Source: Acidovorax sp. A1169 (GTDB lineage: Bacteria; Pseudomonadota; Gammaproteobacteria; Burkholderiales; Burkholderiaceae_C). Taken from it: a stretch of 64,000 nucleotides of DNA. Under the pieces are notes generated by a model. That model did not search any database. It was not told the DNA's origin and saw nothing but the letters and a program-made list of their open reading frames with translations. Location: positions 1-64,000 of the forward strand of contig NZ_JAUZDX010000030.1 of assembly GCF_030704685.1 (NCBI RefSeq). The letters run 5' to 3'. Below are positions 41,141 to 49,763 of this stretch, piece after piece. How positions within the stretch are numbered: the first letter of the stretch is position 1; every line of letters begins with the position of its first letter. The position numbers and the translations under genes are program-made.

Positions 41141-42211
41141 TTACTTGACTTGCGATTCCTTGTAGTAGCCGCTGCCCACAAGCACCGCATTCCAGTTGGA
41201 TGCATCGACCGACACCGGCTTGAGCAGGTACGACGGCACGACCTTCTCGCCGTTGTTGTAGGTCTTGGTGTCGTTGATCTCGGGCTGCTTGCCCGAGAGC
41301 GTGGCGTCCACCATGTTGGCTGCCACCTTGGCCAGCTCGCGCGTGTCCTTGAACACGGTGGAGAACTGCTCGCCCTTGAGGATGGACTTGACCGAGGGGA
41401 TTTCCGCGTCCTGGCCGCTCACCACCGGGCAGGGCTGTTGCGCCGTGCAGTAGCCCACGCCCTTGAGCGAGGACAGGATGCCGATGGACAGGCCGTCGTA
41501 GGGCGAGAGCACGGCATGCACCTTGTCCTTGCCGTAGTAGGCCGAGAGCAGGTTGTCCATGCGCGCCTGCGCCACCGAGCCGTCCCAGCGCAGCGTGCCC
41601 ACCTTGTTCATGCCCAACTGCTTGCTGCGCACCACCAGCTTGCCGCTGTCCAGGTAGGGCTTGAGCACGCTCATGGCGCCGTCGTAGAAGAAGAAAGCGT
41701 TGTTGTCGTCGGGCGAGCCGCCGAAGAGTTCGATGTTGAACGGTCCCTTGCCCTGCTTGACGCCCAGCTTGTCGACGATGGAGTTGGCCTGCAGCACGCC
41801 GACCTGGAAGTTGTCGAAGGTGGCGTAGTAGTCCACGTTCTTGGAGCCCTTGATCAGCCGGTCATAGGCGATGACCTTGACGCCCTTGTCGGCCGCGCTC
41901 TGCAGCACGCGCGAGAGGGTGGTGCCATCGATGGAAGCGATCACCAGCACCTTGGCTCCCTTGGTGATCATGTTCTCGATCTGCGCGAGCTGGTTGGGGA
42001 TGTCGTCGTCCGCGTACTGCAGGTCGGTCTTGTAGCCGCGCTCCTTGAGCACCTTGACCATGTTGTCTCCATCGGCGATCCAGCGCGATGAGGACTTGGT
42101 GGGCATCGAGATGCCGATGCTGCCCTTGTCCTGGGCCAGTGCCAGCGGTGCGGCGCCCATGGCGGCCAGGGCCACGGTGGCCAGTACGGTCTTGAAAATG
42201 GTGCGCTTCAT
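41141..42211 (-). CDS. chvE: ChvE-like sugar-binding protein
   Basis: This 356-residue periplasmic sugar-binding protein has a signal peptide ending PLALAQDKG. SIGISMPTKSSSRWIADGDN, YADDDIPNQLAQIENM and GSPDDNNAFFFYDGAM match ChvE. ChvE binds arabinose, galactose and related sugars and in Agrobacterium also signals to VirA. The start at 42211 has AGGAGA 8 bp upstream. The 99-bp gap to gguA contains a GTACCAGGG-type inverted repeat near 41095-41108, which may trim or stabilise the transcript. Confidence 0.92.
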   Translation of the reverse strand: MKRTIFKTVLATVALAAMGAAPLALAQDKGSIGISMPTKSSSRWIADGDNMVKVLKERGYKTDLQYADDDIPNQLAQIENMITKGAKVLVIASIDGTTLSRVLQSAADKGVKVIAYDRLIKGSKNVDYYATFDNFQVGVLQANSIVDKLGVKQGKGPFNIELFGGSPDDNNAFFFYDGAMSVLKPYLDSGKLVVRSKQLGMNKVGTLRWDGSVAQARMDNLLSAYYGKDKVHAVLSPYDGLSIGILSSLKGVGYCTAQQPCPVVSGQDAEIPSVKSILKGEQFSTVFKDTRELAKVAANMVDATLSGKQPEINDTKTYNNGEKVVPSYLLKPVSVDASNWNAVLVGSGYYKESQVK

Positions 42212-42321
42212 CAATTTGTCTCCTGTTTTTCTGGTTTTCTGCCCGGCCCTCGTACACCTCCTGTGGGCGCACGGGGCCGGCCTCCTGCCGTGCTGCCGGT
42301 TCTACACCGGCAGCAGCGGCA

Positions 42322-43290
42322 TCAATACTTGCGTTTCGGGAACTCGGCGGCGGCCACTTCCATCGGGAAGATGCCTTCCTCGGTCACGATGCGCTTTTGC
42401 ACCGCCTTGCCAGCCTTGATGTCCTTGACGGCGGTCATCAACTGCGGGCCCAGCAGGGGGCTGCACTCCACGCTCACGTTGAGCTTGCCGGCGATCATGG
42501 CCTCGAAGGCGCCCTTGACCGCGTCGATGGAGATGATGACGATGTCCTTGGCGGGCTTCATGCCGGCCTCTTCGATCGCCTGGATCGCACCGATGGCCAT
42601 GTCGTCGTTGTGTGCGTAGAGCACGTTGATCTTCTTGCCCTCGGCCTTGAGGAAGGCTTCCATCACCTCCTTGCCCTTGGCACGCGTGAAGTCACCGGTC
42701 TGCGAGCGCAGGATCTTGAACTTGGGGTCGGCCTTGATGACTTCCTCGAAGCCCTTCTTGCGGTCGATGGCCGGGGCCGAGCCCACGGTGCCCTGCAGTT
42801 CGACGATGTTGATGTCGCCCTTCTGGTCCTTCATCTTGTCCACCAGCCAGCGGCCGGCCTTGCGGCCTTCTTCCACGAAGTCCGAGCCCATGAATGTCAC
42901 ATACAGCGAGGTGTCCTTCGTGTTCACCGCGCGGTCGGTCAGCACCACCGGTATCTTGGCGGCCTTGGCCTCGCGCAGCACGTTCTCCCAGCCCGACTCG
43001 ACCACGGGCGAGAAGGCGATCACGTCCACCTTCTGGGCGATGAAGGAGCGAATGGCCTTGATCTGGTTTTCCTGCTTTTGCTGGGCGTCGGAGAACTTGA
43101 GCTCGATGCCGGCCTCCTTGGCGGCGGACTTGATCGATTCGGTATTGGCGGTGCGCCACTCGCTCTCGGCACCTACCTGGCTGAAGCCCAGCACGATGGG
43201 CTTCTGGGCCCATGCGGCGCCCGGGAGCAGCCCGGCCACGGGGGCGCAGGCAAGGGCGGATACGAGGGTCCGGCGGTTCAGTTTCATCAT
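42322..43290 (-). CDS. ytfQ: galactofuranose-type sugar-binding protein, YtfQ-like
   Basis: This 322-residue periplasmic binding protein has a signal peptide (RRTLVSALACAPVAGLLPGA, then AWAQ). VLGFSQVGAESEWRTANTES, TGDFTRAKGKEVMEAFLK and YAHNDDMAIGAIQAIEEAG match YtfQ, which binds galactofuranose and related sugars. The start at 43290 has AGGAGA upstream. Its cognate ATPase and permeases are not next to it; the whole ChvE-GguAB set lies between. The gene order suggests insertion of one transporter inside another. Confidence 0.9.
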   Translation of the reverse strand: MMKLNRRTLVSALACAPVAGLLPGAAWAQKPIVLGFSQVGAESEWRTANTESIKSAAKEAGIELKFSDAQQKQENQIKAIRSFIAQKVDVIAFSPVVESGWENVLREAKAAKIPVVLTDRAVNTKDTSLYVTFMGSDFVEEGRKAGRWLVDKMKDQKGDINIVELQGTVGSAPAIDRKKGFEEVIKADPKFKILRSQTGDFTRAKGKEVMEAFLKAEGKKINVLYAHNDDMAIGAIQAIEEAGMKPAKDIVIISIDAVKGAFEAMIAGKLNVSVECSPLLGPQLMTAVKDIKAGKAVQKRIVTEEGIFPMEVAAAEFPKRKY

Positions 43291-43363
43291 TTGTCTCCTG
43301 TCTGTCTGTTGTTGACGCTGTTGTGGAAGAAAGAAATGCACTGCGGGAAAGAAACCGGTCGAT

Positions 43364-44818
43364 TCAAGCGAGCATGTAGCCGGTCTTGACGGTGGTGTAG
43401 AACTCTGCGGCGTAGCGGCCCTGCTCGCGCGGGCCGTGGCTGGAATCCTTGCGCCCGCCAAAGGGCACGTGGAAGTCCACGCCCGCCGTGGGCAGGTTGA
43501 CCATGGTCATGCCGACCACGGCATTGCGCTTGAAATGCATGGCGTGCTTGAGCGAGGTGGTGCAGATGCCCGCGCACAGGCCATAGGGCGTGTCGTTGGC
43601 CAGGGCCAGTGCGTGCTCGTAGTCATCGGCACGCAGCACACAGGCCACGGGGCCGAAGATCTCCTCGCGCGCAATGCGGTGCTCGGGCCGGGCCAGAAAC
43701 AACGCCGGGGCCATGTAGTGGCCGGGCGTGGCGCGTTCCAGCCGCTCGCCGCCCCAGACATGCTGGGCGCCTTCGCTTCGGGCGATCTCTATATAGGAAA
43801 GGTTCTGCTCCAACTGGCTGGCATCGGCCACCGGGCCCATCTCGGTGCCGCGCTCCAGCGCATGGCCCACCTTGAGGGCCACGAGCCGCTGGCGCAGCCG
43901 GTCCACGAAGGCATCGTGCACACGCGATTCGACGATCAGCCGGCTCGATGCCGTGCAGCGCTGGCCGGTGGAAAAATACGAGCCTTGCAGCGCGCAGTCG
44001 ATGGCCTGGTCCATGTCGGCGTCGGCCAGCACCACCAGCGGGTTTTTGCCCCCCATCTCCAACTGCACCTTGGCGCGGCGCGCCGTGGCCGACTTGAGGA
44101 TGCGCTCGCCGGTATCGACCGATCCTGTGAAGCTGATCGCATTCACCAATGGGTGGTCCACCAGGGTCTGGCCTACCTCGCGGCCGCTGCCCATGAGCAG
44201 GTTGAACACGCCGGCCGGCAGGCCGCAGCGGCTGATGATCTCGGCCAGCGCCCAGCCGCAGGCGGCCACCAGCTCAGCCGGCTTGAACGCCACCGTGTTG
44301 CCATAGGCCAGGGCGGGGGCGATCTTCCAGGCCGGAATGGCAAAGGGGAAGTTCCACGGCGCGATGACGCCTACCACGCCCACGGGCTCGCGGGTCACGT
44401 CCACCTGCACGCCCTGGCGCACCGATGCCATGAGCTCGCCCGGGATGCGCAGCGCCTCCCCGGCAAAGAACTTGAAGATCTGGCCGGCCCGGGCCACCTC
44501 GGCCACGGCCTCGGGCAGGGTCTTGCCCTCCTCGCGGGCCAGCAGCGTGCCCAGCTGGTCCTTGCGTGCCAGGAGCTCGCTGCCGATCTGGTCAAGCACG
44601 TCGGCGCGGCGCTGGGGGCTGCTGTGGCTCCAGTGAGGCAGGGCGTCGGCGGCGGCGCGGATGGCGCGCTCGGTCTGGTTGCGGTCGGCCCGGGCGTACT
44701 CGGCCACCACTTCACGGGTGTCCGAGGGGTTGGTGCTGACCCCGGTGGTGGTGCCGATCTCCCAGCGACCATTGATCAGGTGCCGGGGGGTGAGCTGCTG
44801 TGTGTCGCCGAGTTTCAT
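43364..44818 (-). CDS. NAD(P)-dependent aldehyde dehydrogenase, probable alpha-ketoglutaric semialdehyde dehydrogenase
   Basis: This 484-residue aldehyde dehydrogenase has APWNFPFAIP for cofactor binding, the general base in LEMGGKNPLVV and the nucleophile Cys in STGQRCTASSR. In the arabinonate route it would oxidise alpha-ketoglutaric semialdehyde to alpha-ketoglutarate. Succinate-semialdehyde-type substrates are possible. Start at 44818 (MKLGDTQQL) has an AGG 5-6 bp upstream; a TTG 13 codons upstream is less likely. It is the first gene of the 13-gene operon, divergent from the LysR gene. Confidence 0.87.
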   Translation of the reverse strand: MKLGDTQQLTPRHLINGRWEIGTTTGVSTNPSDTREVVAEYARADRNQTERAIRAAADALPHWSHSSPQRRADVLDQIGSELLARKDQLGTLLAREEGKTLPEAVAEVARAGQIFKFFAGEALRIPGELMASVRQGVQVDVTREPVGVVGVIAPWNFPFAIPAWKIAPALAYGNTVAFKPAELVAACGWALAEIISRCGLPAGVFNLLMGSGREVGQTLVDHPLVNAISFTGSVDTGERILKSATARRAKVQLEMGGKNPLVVLADADMDQAIDCALQGSYFSTGQRCTASSRLIVESRVHDAFVDRLRQRLVALKVGHALERGTEMGPVADASQLEQNLSYIEIARSEGAQHVWGGERLERATPGHYMAPALFLARPEHRIAREEIFGPVACVLRADDYEHALALANDTPYGLCAGICTTSLKHAMHFKRNAVVGMTMVNLPTAGVDFHVPFGGRKDSSHGPREQGRYAAEFYTTVKTGYMLA

Positions 44819-44871
44819 GGGGACCTGGGAAAGAACCTTGGTGCTGGTGTTCGGCAAAGTCTAAGATCGAT

Positions 44872-44910
44872 TTAGATATCAATCTAATAGTTTTTTGACA
44901 AAATAGATAT
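44872..44910. promoter_or_regulatory. putative operator for the LysR-type regulator
   Basis: A perfect inverted repeat TTAGAT-ATCA-ATCTAA (44872-44887) is followed by TAGATAT again at 44904-44910. The AT-rich stretch lies in the 117-bp gap between the aldehyde dehydrogenase and LysR start codons. LysR regulators bind such interrupted palindromes next to their own gene. The half-site ATATCAAT recurs upstream of the SDR gene at 46737-46744. Confidence 0.6.
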
Positions 44911-44935
44911 ACATCCACGCATTCTGGAAAACCCC

Positions 44936-45898
44936 ATGAGCACCTACAACCACTGGTTCATCCGCGCACGCCTGAAGACACGCCAGTTGCTGCTGCTGGT
45001 GGCCTTGGCCGAGGAAGGCAACATCCACCGCGCGGCCCAAGTGCTCAGCATGACCCAGCCGGCCGCGTCCAAGCTGCTAAAGGACCTGGAGGACGTGCTG
45101 GAGGTATCGCTGTTCGAGCGCCTGCCGCGCGGCATGCGCCCCACCTGGTATGGCGAGACCATGATCCGCCACGCGCGCATGGCGCTGGCCAGCCTGAACC
45201 AGGCGCATGTGGAACTGGCGGCCCTCAAGACCGGGCATTTCGGGCAGGTGGGCATAGGCGCCATCACCTCGCCGGGCCTGAGCCTGCTGCCCGCCGCCGT
45301 GGCCCTGGTCAAGCAGGAGCACCCGAGCCTGCGCATCTCGCTCGATATTGAGACCAGCCCGGTGCTGATGGACCGGCTGGAGCAGGGCAAGCTCGACATC
45401 CTGGTGGGCCGCCTGTTCGCCGAGCACGACAAGACCAACCTGCGCTACGAGCCGCTGAGCGAGGAACTGGTCTGCGCCGTGACCCGCCCGGGCCACCCCC
45501 TCTCGGGCATGGCCGGGCTGACCCTGCGCGATGTGCTGGCCGCCGGCTGGATCGTGCCGCCCGCAGGCAGCGTGCTGCGCCACCGCTTCGACCTGATGTT
45601 CCAGCAGGACGGTCTGGCGCCGCCGGTCAATGTGGTGGAGACCGCTGCGCTCTTGTTCATGACCCGCATGCTGCAGCAGAGCGACATGATCGCCGTGGTC
45701 GGGGCCGACGTGGCGCACTACTATGCCTCGCACGGCATGGTCACCGTGCTGCCGCTGGCCATGCCCTGCCACATGGATGCGTTTGGCATCATCACCCGCA
45801 CGGACCGCCTGCTGTCACCTGCGGCCAAGGTGATGATGAAGGCGCTCAAGCAGACCAGCCTGAGCCAGTACGGCCGCAGGCTGGAGGCGGGGGATTAA
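44936..45898 (+). CDS. LysR-family transcriptional regulator (GbpR-like)
   Basis: This 320-residue regulator has an N-terminal winged helix-turn-helix (residues about 10-70: EEGNIHRAAQVLSMTQPAASKLLKDLE) read in two parts, followed by a ligand-binding domain. The sequence resembles GbpR, which controls ChvE/GguAB-type sugar genes in Agrobacterium and Azospirillum in response to arabinose, galactose and related sugars. Divergent position next to the sugar operon supports that role. The activating ligand is inferred, not shown. Confidence 0.85.
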   Translation: MSTYNHWFIRARLKTRQLLLLVALAEEGNIHRAAQVLSMTQPAASKLLKDLEDVLEVSLFERLPRGMRPTWYGETMIRHARMALASLNQAHVELAALKTGHFGQVGIGAITSPGLSLLPAAVALVKQEHPSLRISLDIETSPVLMDRLEQGKLDILVGRLFAEHDKTNLRYEPLSEELVCAVTRPGHPLSGMAGLTLRDVLAAGWIVPPAGSVLRHRFDLMFQQDGLAPPVNVVETAALLFMTRMLQQSDMIAVVGADVAHYYASHGMVTVLPLAMPCHMDAFGIITRTDRLLSPAAKVMMKALKQTSLSQYGRRLEAGD

Positions 45899-45907
45899 AG
45901 ACCGGTC

Positions 45908-46726
45908 CTAGACCCAGCCGGCATCCACTTTGAACTCCTGGGCCGTGCACATGGCTCCATCGTCCGAGGCCAGGAACAGCACCATGCGCGCAATGTCGTG
46001 CGGGCGCAGCTTGTCGGGCAGGCACTGGTTGCGCGCGATCTCCTGCTCGCCTTCGGCATCGAGCCAGAGCTTGATCTGGCGCTCGGTCATCACCCAGCCG
46101 GGCGATACGGTGTTGATGCGGATGCGGTCCTGCCCCAGCGTGCGCGCCAGGCCGCGCGTGAGCCCGTTCACCGACGACTTGGCAATGGCATAGCACGGGT
46201 AGCCCGCGCCCTTGCCCTGCCAGCCCGTGGAGCCCAGGTTGATCACCGCGCCCGCGCCCAGGCGCCGCATGCCCGGCACCACGGCCTGGATGGCGAAGAA
46301 GGCGGGCCGCTCGTTGATGGCCATGCGCTCGTCGTAGTAGTCGGGGGTGACGGACTCCAGGGTGTGGCGGTCGTCGCTGGCCACGTTGTTGACCAGCACC
46401 GAGAAATCGCCCAGCGCACCAGCGGCCTCGCCCACGGCGGCCTGCAGGGCCGCAATGTCCCGCACGTCGCACACCTGCCACCAGGGGCGTTCATGGCCCG
46501 CGTCCGCGAGCTGCTGGGCCAGGGCTTCGCTGGCCTCGCGCGCCACGTCCACGAAGGCCACGCGCGCACCCTGTTCGGCAAATGCTGCGACGATGGCTGC
46601 GCCAATGCCGCTGCCCCCGCCGGTGACGAAGACCGCGCGGCCGCGCAGGCTGGGAAAACGCGAGAGTGCGGCAGCATCCGGGGTGGCGCTGGCGGGCTGA
46701 AGGAGGGGGGGTGTAGAAATTGTCAT
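45908..46726 (-). CDS. short-chain dehydrogenase, probable L-arabinose/D-galactose 1-dehydrogenase
   Basis: This 272-residue SDR has the cofactor motif VTGGGSGIG (about 35-43), NNVAS, the catalytic Ser in LGSTGW and YAIAK (Tyr, Lys). The first step of the oxidative route, aldose to lactone, is the best guess, as the lactonase and epimerase lie next to it and L-arabinose dehydrogenases usually also take D-galactose. The ATG at 46726 has no Shine-Dalgarno sequence; the transcript may be leaderless. It is convergent with the LysR gene, 9 bp away. Confidence 0.82.
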   Translation of the reverse strand: MTISTPPLLQPASATPDAAALSRFPSLRGRAVFVTGGGSGIGAAIVAAFAEQGARVAFVDVAREASEALAQQLADAGHERPWWQVCDVRDIAALQAAVGEAAGALGDFSVLVNNVASDDRHTLESVTPDYYDERMAINERPAFFAIQAVVPGMRRLGAGAVINLGSTGWQGKGAGYPCYAIAKSSVNGLTRGLARTLGQDRIRINTVSPGWVMTERQIKLWLDAEGEQEIARNQCLPDKLRPHDIARMVLFLASDDGAMCTAQEFKVDAGWV

Positions 46727-46736
46727 TGCAATTTGT

Positions 46737-46786
46737 ATATCAATAAATTCCAAAAATACTGCTTCCGTGCATCAATTGGCGTTGAT
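46737..46786. promoter_or_regulatory. divergent promoter region with regulator half-sites
   Basis: Between the SDR gene (minus) and the SMP-30 gene (plus) lies ATATCAAT (46737-46744), which recurs from the LysR operator. A second inverted repeat ATCAA-N6-TTGAT occupies 46771-46786. Both are AT-rich against the GC-rich background. They could bind the same LysR regulator, placing SDR, lactonase and epimerase under it. Confidence 0.45.
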
Positions 46787-46848
46787 AAGATGCCCGGCGT
46801 CAAGAGGCATCGCGTTGCAGATGCCCAAACAACAACAGGAGACAGGCT

Positions 46849-47808
46849 TTGAGAAACCAGGACAACCCCGCTCGCGGCGCCCCCACATCCCCGGCATCAA
46901 GATTTCCATCGCCCGCCACCACCGGGCCTTTGCGCTGCGTCGCAGAGGCCGGTGCCGAGCTGGGCGAAGGCCTGGTGTGGTCGGTGCGCGAGCAGGTGCT
47001 GTACTGGCTCGATATCCTGGGCTGCCGCCTGTACCGGCTGGACCCGGCCACCGGTGAGCAGCTGCAGTGGAGCTTTGCCGAAGAGATATCGGCCCTGGCT
47101 GAGCGCGCGGATGCTCCGGGGCTGATCATCACCTTGCGGCGCGGTTTTGCCCTGTTTGACCCCGCGACCGACAGCGCCCCGCGCTACCTGCACCAGCCCG
47201 CGGCCGAGCTGCCAGGCAACCGCTTCAACGACGGCAAGTGCGATGCCGAGGGCCGCTTCTGGGGCGGCAGCATGGACTTTGACTGCAAGCTGCCCACCGG
47301 CGGCCTCTACCGCTACGACCCCGATGGCCGCTGCTCGCGCCACGACGAGGGCTTTGTGGTGACCAATGGGCCCACCTGGGCGATGGCCAATGGCCGGCAG
47401 TGCCTGTACTTCAACGACACCCTGAGCGCCATCACCTGGCGCTACGACTTCGATGCGGCGGCTGGCACCGTGTCGAACAAGCAGGTGTGGAAGCGCTTTG
47501 GCCCCGAGGAGGGCCTGCCCGACGGCATGACCACCGACGCCCTGGGCCGCATCTGGATCGCGCACTGGGGCGGCCACTGCGTGAGCTGCCACGACCCCGA
47601 GACGGCCGAGGAACTGGGCCGGGTGGTGCTGCCCGCCAGCCAGGTCACCACCTGCGCCTTTGGCGGGGTGGATTTCCGCACGCTGTTCATCACCACCGCG
47701 CGGGTGGGCCTCACACCCGGGCAACTGGCTGCCGAGCCGCTGGCCGGCGCCGTTTTCGCCGTGGAAGTTGATAGCCCTGGCGTGCCGGCCCATCTGTTCG
47801 GCGGCTGA
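46849..47808 (+). CDS. SMP-30/gluconolactonase-family sugar lactonase
   Basis: This 319-residue six-bladed propeller lactonase opens an aldonolactone to the sugar acid. Metal ligands are likely in ELGEGLVW (Glu), RFNDGKCDAEGRFWGG (Asn) and LPDGMTTDALGRIWIA (Asp). The start is TTG at 46849: AGGAGA lies exactly 6 bp upstream, and no ATG/GTG is available before the conserved region. With the SDR it makes L-arabinonate or D-galactonate. The 16 bp to the next gene suggest co-transcription. Confidence 0.88.
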   Translation: MRNQDNPARGAPTSPASRFPSPATTGPLRCVAEAGAELGEGLVWSVREQVLYWLDILGCRLYRLDPATGEQLQWSFAEEISALAERADAPGLIITLRRGFALFDPATDSAPRYLHQPAAELPGNRFNDGKCDAEGRFWGGSMDFDCKLPTGGLYRYDPDGRCSRHDEGFVVTNGPTWAMANGRQCLYFNDTLSAITWRYDFDAAAGTVSNKQVWKRFGPEEGLPDGMTTDALGRIWIAHWGGHCVSCHDPETAEELGRVVLPASQVTTCAFGGVDFRTLFITTARVGLTPGQLAAEPLAGAVFAVEVDSPGVPAHLFGG

Positions 47809-47830
47809 CCCCCTTTATGAAAGCATGCAC

Positions 47831-48763
47831 ATGAGCGATACAACCCACCCCATCACCTGGCTGCGCCATGCCGGGCAGCACCTGGGGCTGGTCCCTTCGC
47901 TGGGCGGCAGCGTGGCTGCCTGGCAGATCGACGATCCGCAGCAGCCAGAAGGGCGCCTTGACCTCTGGCGCCCCTGGGACGGCGCCACGCCCGACCTGTA
48001 CCAACTGGCATCGTTCGCCATGGTGCCCTGGTCCAACCGCATCAGCGGCGGTGGCTTCACGCACGGCGGGCAGTTCCATTCCATGCAGCCCAACCGGGCG
48101 GGCGAGCCGTATCCCATCCACGGCGATGGCTGGCTGCAGCCGTGGGTGCTGTCGCAGCCCGCCCCGGACACGCTGCAGATGCAGCTGCGCTCGGAGCGCT
48201 TTGGGGGCAACCCGTACGTCTATGAGTCGGTGCAGACCTTTCGCCTGGTGGAGGGCGGGCTCGACCAGCATGTGCTGGTGCGCCACCTAGGCGCCGAGCC
48301 GCTGCCCTACGGCATTGGCGTGCACCCCTGGTTTCCGCGCACGCCGGGCACGCGCATCAGCGCACCGGTGCAGGCCGTCTGGCGGTCCGGCAATGACCCG
48401 TTGCCGACCGAACACACCGCGCAGTTCCCCGAAGGCTGGGACCTGAATACTGGCGTCTCGGCCCATGGCACGCTGATCGACAACGGCTACACCGGTTGGG
48501 GCGGCACGGCGCAGATCGACTGGCCCGAGCACGGCCTGCGGTTGACCGCCCGCATGCCCGACTTCGGTGCCGATGGTGGTGCCGGGCAGCACTTTTGCCT
48601 CATCTACCGCCCACCGCAGGGCCCGGCCTTCTGCTTCGAGCCCATCACCCAGCCCATCGATGCCTTCCACCTGCCGGGGCAGCCGGGCCTGCGCGTGCTG
48701 GAGCAGGGCGAGTCCTTTGCGCTGAACGTGCAGTGGCGCTATGGCCGGCTGGCGGTTGGCTAG
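47831..48763 (+). CDS. aldose 1-epimerase (galactose mutarotase type)
   Basis: This 310-residue protein has the galactose-mutarotase fold. Characteristic positions are WSNRISGGGF, PIHGDGW (His), PYGIGVHPWF (His), and a late FEPITQPIDAF (Glu). It interconverts alpha and beta anomers, giving the SDR the form it oxidises. Two ATGs lie six bases apart (47825 and 47831); I chose the second, and neither has a strong ribosome-binding site. It is convergent with the cheC-like gene, 21 bp away. Confidence 0.85.
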   Translation: MSDTTHPITWLRHAGQHLGLVPSLGGSVAAWQIDDPQQPEGRLDLWRPWDGATPDLYQLASFAMVPWSNRISGGGFTHGGQFHSMQPNRAGEPYPIHGDGWLQPWVLSQPAPDTLQMQLRSERFGGNPYVYESVQTFRLVEGGLDQHVLVRHLGAEPLPYGIGVHPWFPRTPGTRISAPVQAVWRSGNDPLPTEHTAQFPEGWDLNTGVSAHGTLIDNGYTGWGGTAQIDWPEHGLRLTARMPDFGADGGAGQHFCLIYRPPQGPAFCFEPITQPIDAFHLPGQPGLRVLEQGESFALNVQWRYGRLAVG

Positions 48764-48784
48764 CAACAGCCCATTCCCTTCGGA

Positions 48785-49399
48785 TCAATCCACCTCTGCC
48801 TGGCGACCCAGAAGCCGGTCCACTGCCGCGCGCAGCGCCAGCAAGGACGTGGTGTTGAGCACGAACACCACGAAGCCTTCGATCTGGCTGCTGAGCAGCT
48901 CGAAGCGGATGTGCAGGAATACCACCAGGTGGTTCTGGATGCGCGTGCCCAGAATGGTGCGGCTGTCACCGACATCGACCCGGGGCGGGCTCAGCTCGAA
49001 CTCGTTGCCCAGCAGGTCTGCCAGGGTGGCCAGGCAGGAGCTGAGCATCACGTTGCCCAACTCGGTCATGGCATCTTGCTCGATGGCGCTCAGGTCCTCG
49101 CCCGGCACACTCTGGCCCGCAACGATGCGGACGATCTCCAGGCTCTTGTCGCCCGGAAAGATCAGCAGCGCGTCGCCGCTGAAAACGCCCCGGAAGGGCT
49201 GGCGAACCCCGTACATGGTGCTGCCGGCGGTGCCCAGTTGCTGCGCCGCCTCGCTCACCGTAAAAATGCTCACGTGCGGCACCGAGAGCAGTACCTCGTC
49301 GTGCATGAGCTTGCCCATGGCCGCGGCCGCCTTGCCGACACCGATGTTGAAAATCTCGCTGAGCGCGTCGATTTGTTCCGCATCAAGCTTGGCAGTCAT
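48785..49399 (-). CDS. cheC: CheC-family CheY-P phosphatase
   Basis: This 204-residue protein has two copies of the CheC/CheX ExxN motif: Glu15-Asn18 (SEIFNIGVGKA) and Glu113-Asn116 (TELGNVMLSS). Both copies are needed for CheC-type dephosphorylation of CheY-P. The rest (FSGDALLIFP) matches the family. It follows a CheY-like gene with one base between, and a diguanylate cyclase precedes that. No CheA, CheW or receptor genes are nearby, so it probably serves this small signalling module rather than a full chemotaxis operon. Confidence 0.88.
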   Translation of the reverse strand: MTAKLDAEQIDALSEIFNIGVGKAAAAMGKLMHDEVLLSVPHVSIFTVSEAAQQLGTAGSTMYGVRQPFRGVFSGDALLIFPGDKSLEIVRIVAGQSVPGEDLSAIEQDAMTELGNVMLSSCLATLADLLGNEFELSPPRVDVGDSRTILGTRIQNHLVVFLHIRFELLSSQIEGFVVFVLNTTSLLALRAAVDRLLGRQAEVD

Positions 49400-49400
49400 G

Positions 49401-49763
49401 TCATGCTCCTGCCAGTGCCGCGAGCTTCCTCGCTGCATCGGCTGTGATGGGTTTTGCAATGAATACCAGGCCGGCCTCGTCGATGCGTTCCTGCATCGCA
49501 GACTGGACGTTGGCGGTGAGGATGGCGATGGGCAGGTGGGGCCGGGTCTGGCGCAATGCCAGGGCCGCCTCCAGGCCGGTCATCCCGTGCATGTTGAAGT
49601 CCATGGACACCAGGTCCACCGGGTGTTCTTCACACATTTTCAGGGCTTCCTCACCGCTGCTGGCGTGCAGGATGGTCCAGGCGGGGTGGTCCTGCAAGAC
49701 GAATCCTTGCAGGATGAGCCGGGACATGCGGCTGTCGTCAACGATCAAAAGTCGCAGGCTCAT
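49401..49763 (-). CDS. single-domain CheY-like response regulator
   Basis: This 120-residue stand-alone receiver has Asp9/Asp10, phospho-acceptor Asp55 (VSMDF), Thr83 and Lys104 (FIAKPI). There is no output domain. The ATG at 49763 overlaps the diguanylate cyclase stop by 4 bp. It lies between the cyclase and CheC, so CheC is likely to dephosphorylate it. The kinase that phosphorylates it is not encoded here. Confidence 0.9.
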   Translation of the reverse strand: MSLRLLIVDDSRMSRLILQGFVLQDHPAWTILHASSGEEALKMCEEHPVDLVSMDFNMHGMTGLEAALALRQTRPHLPIAILTANVQSAMQERIDEAGLVFIAKPITADAARKLAALAGA

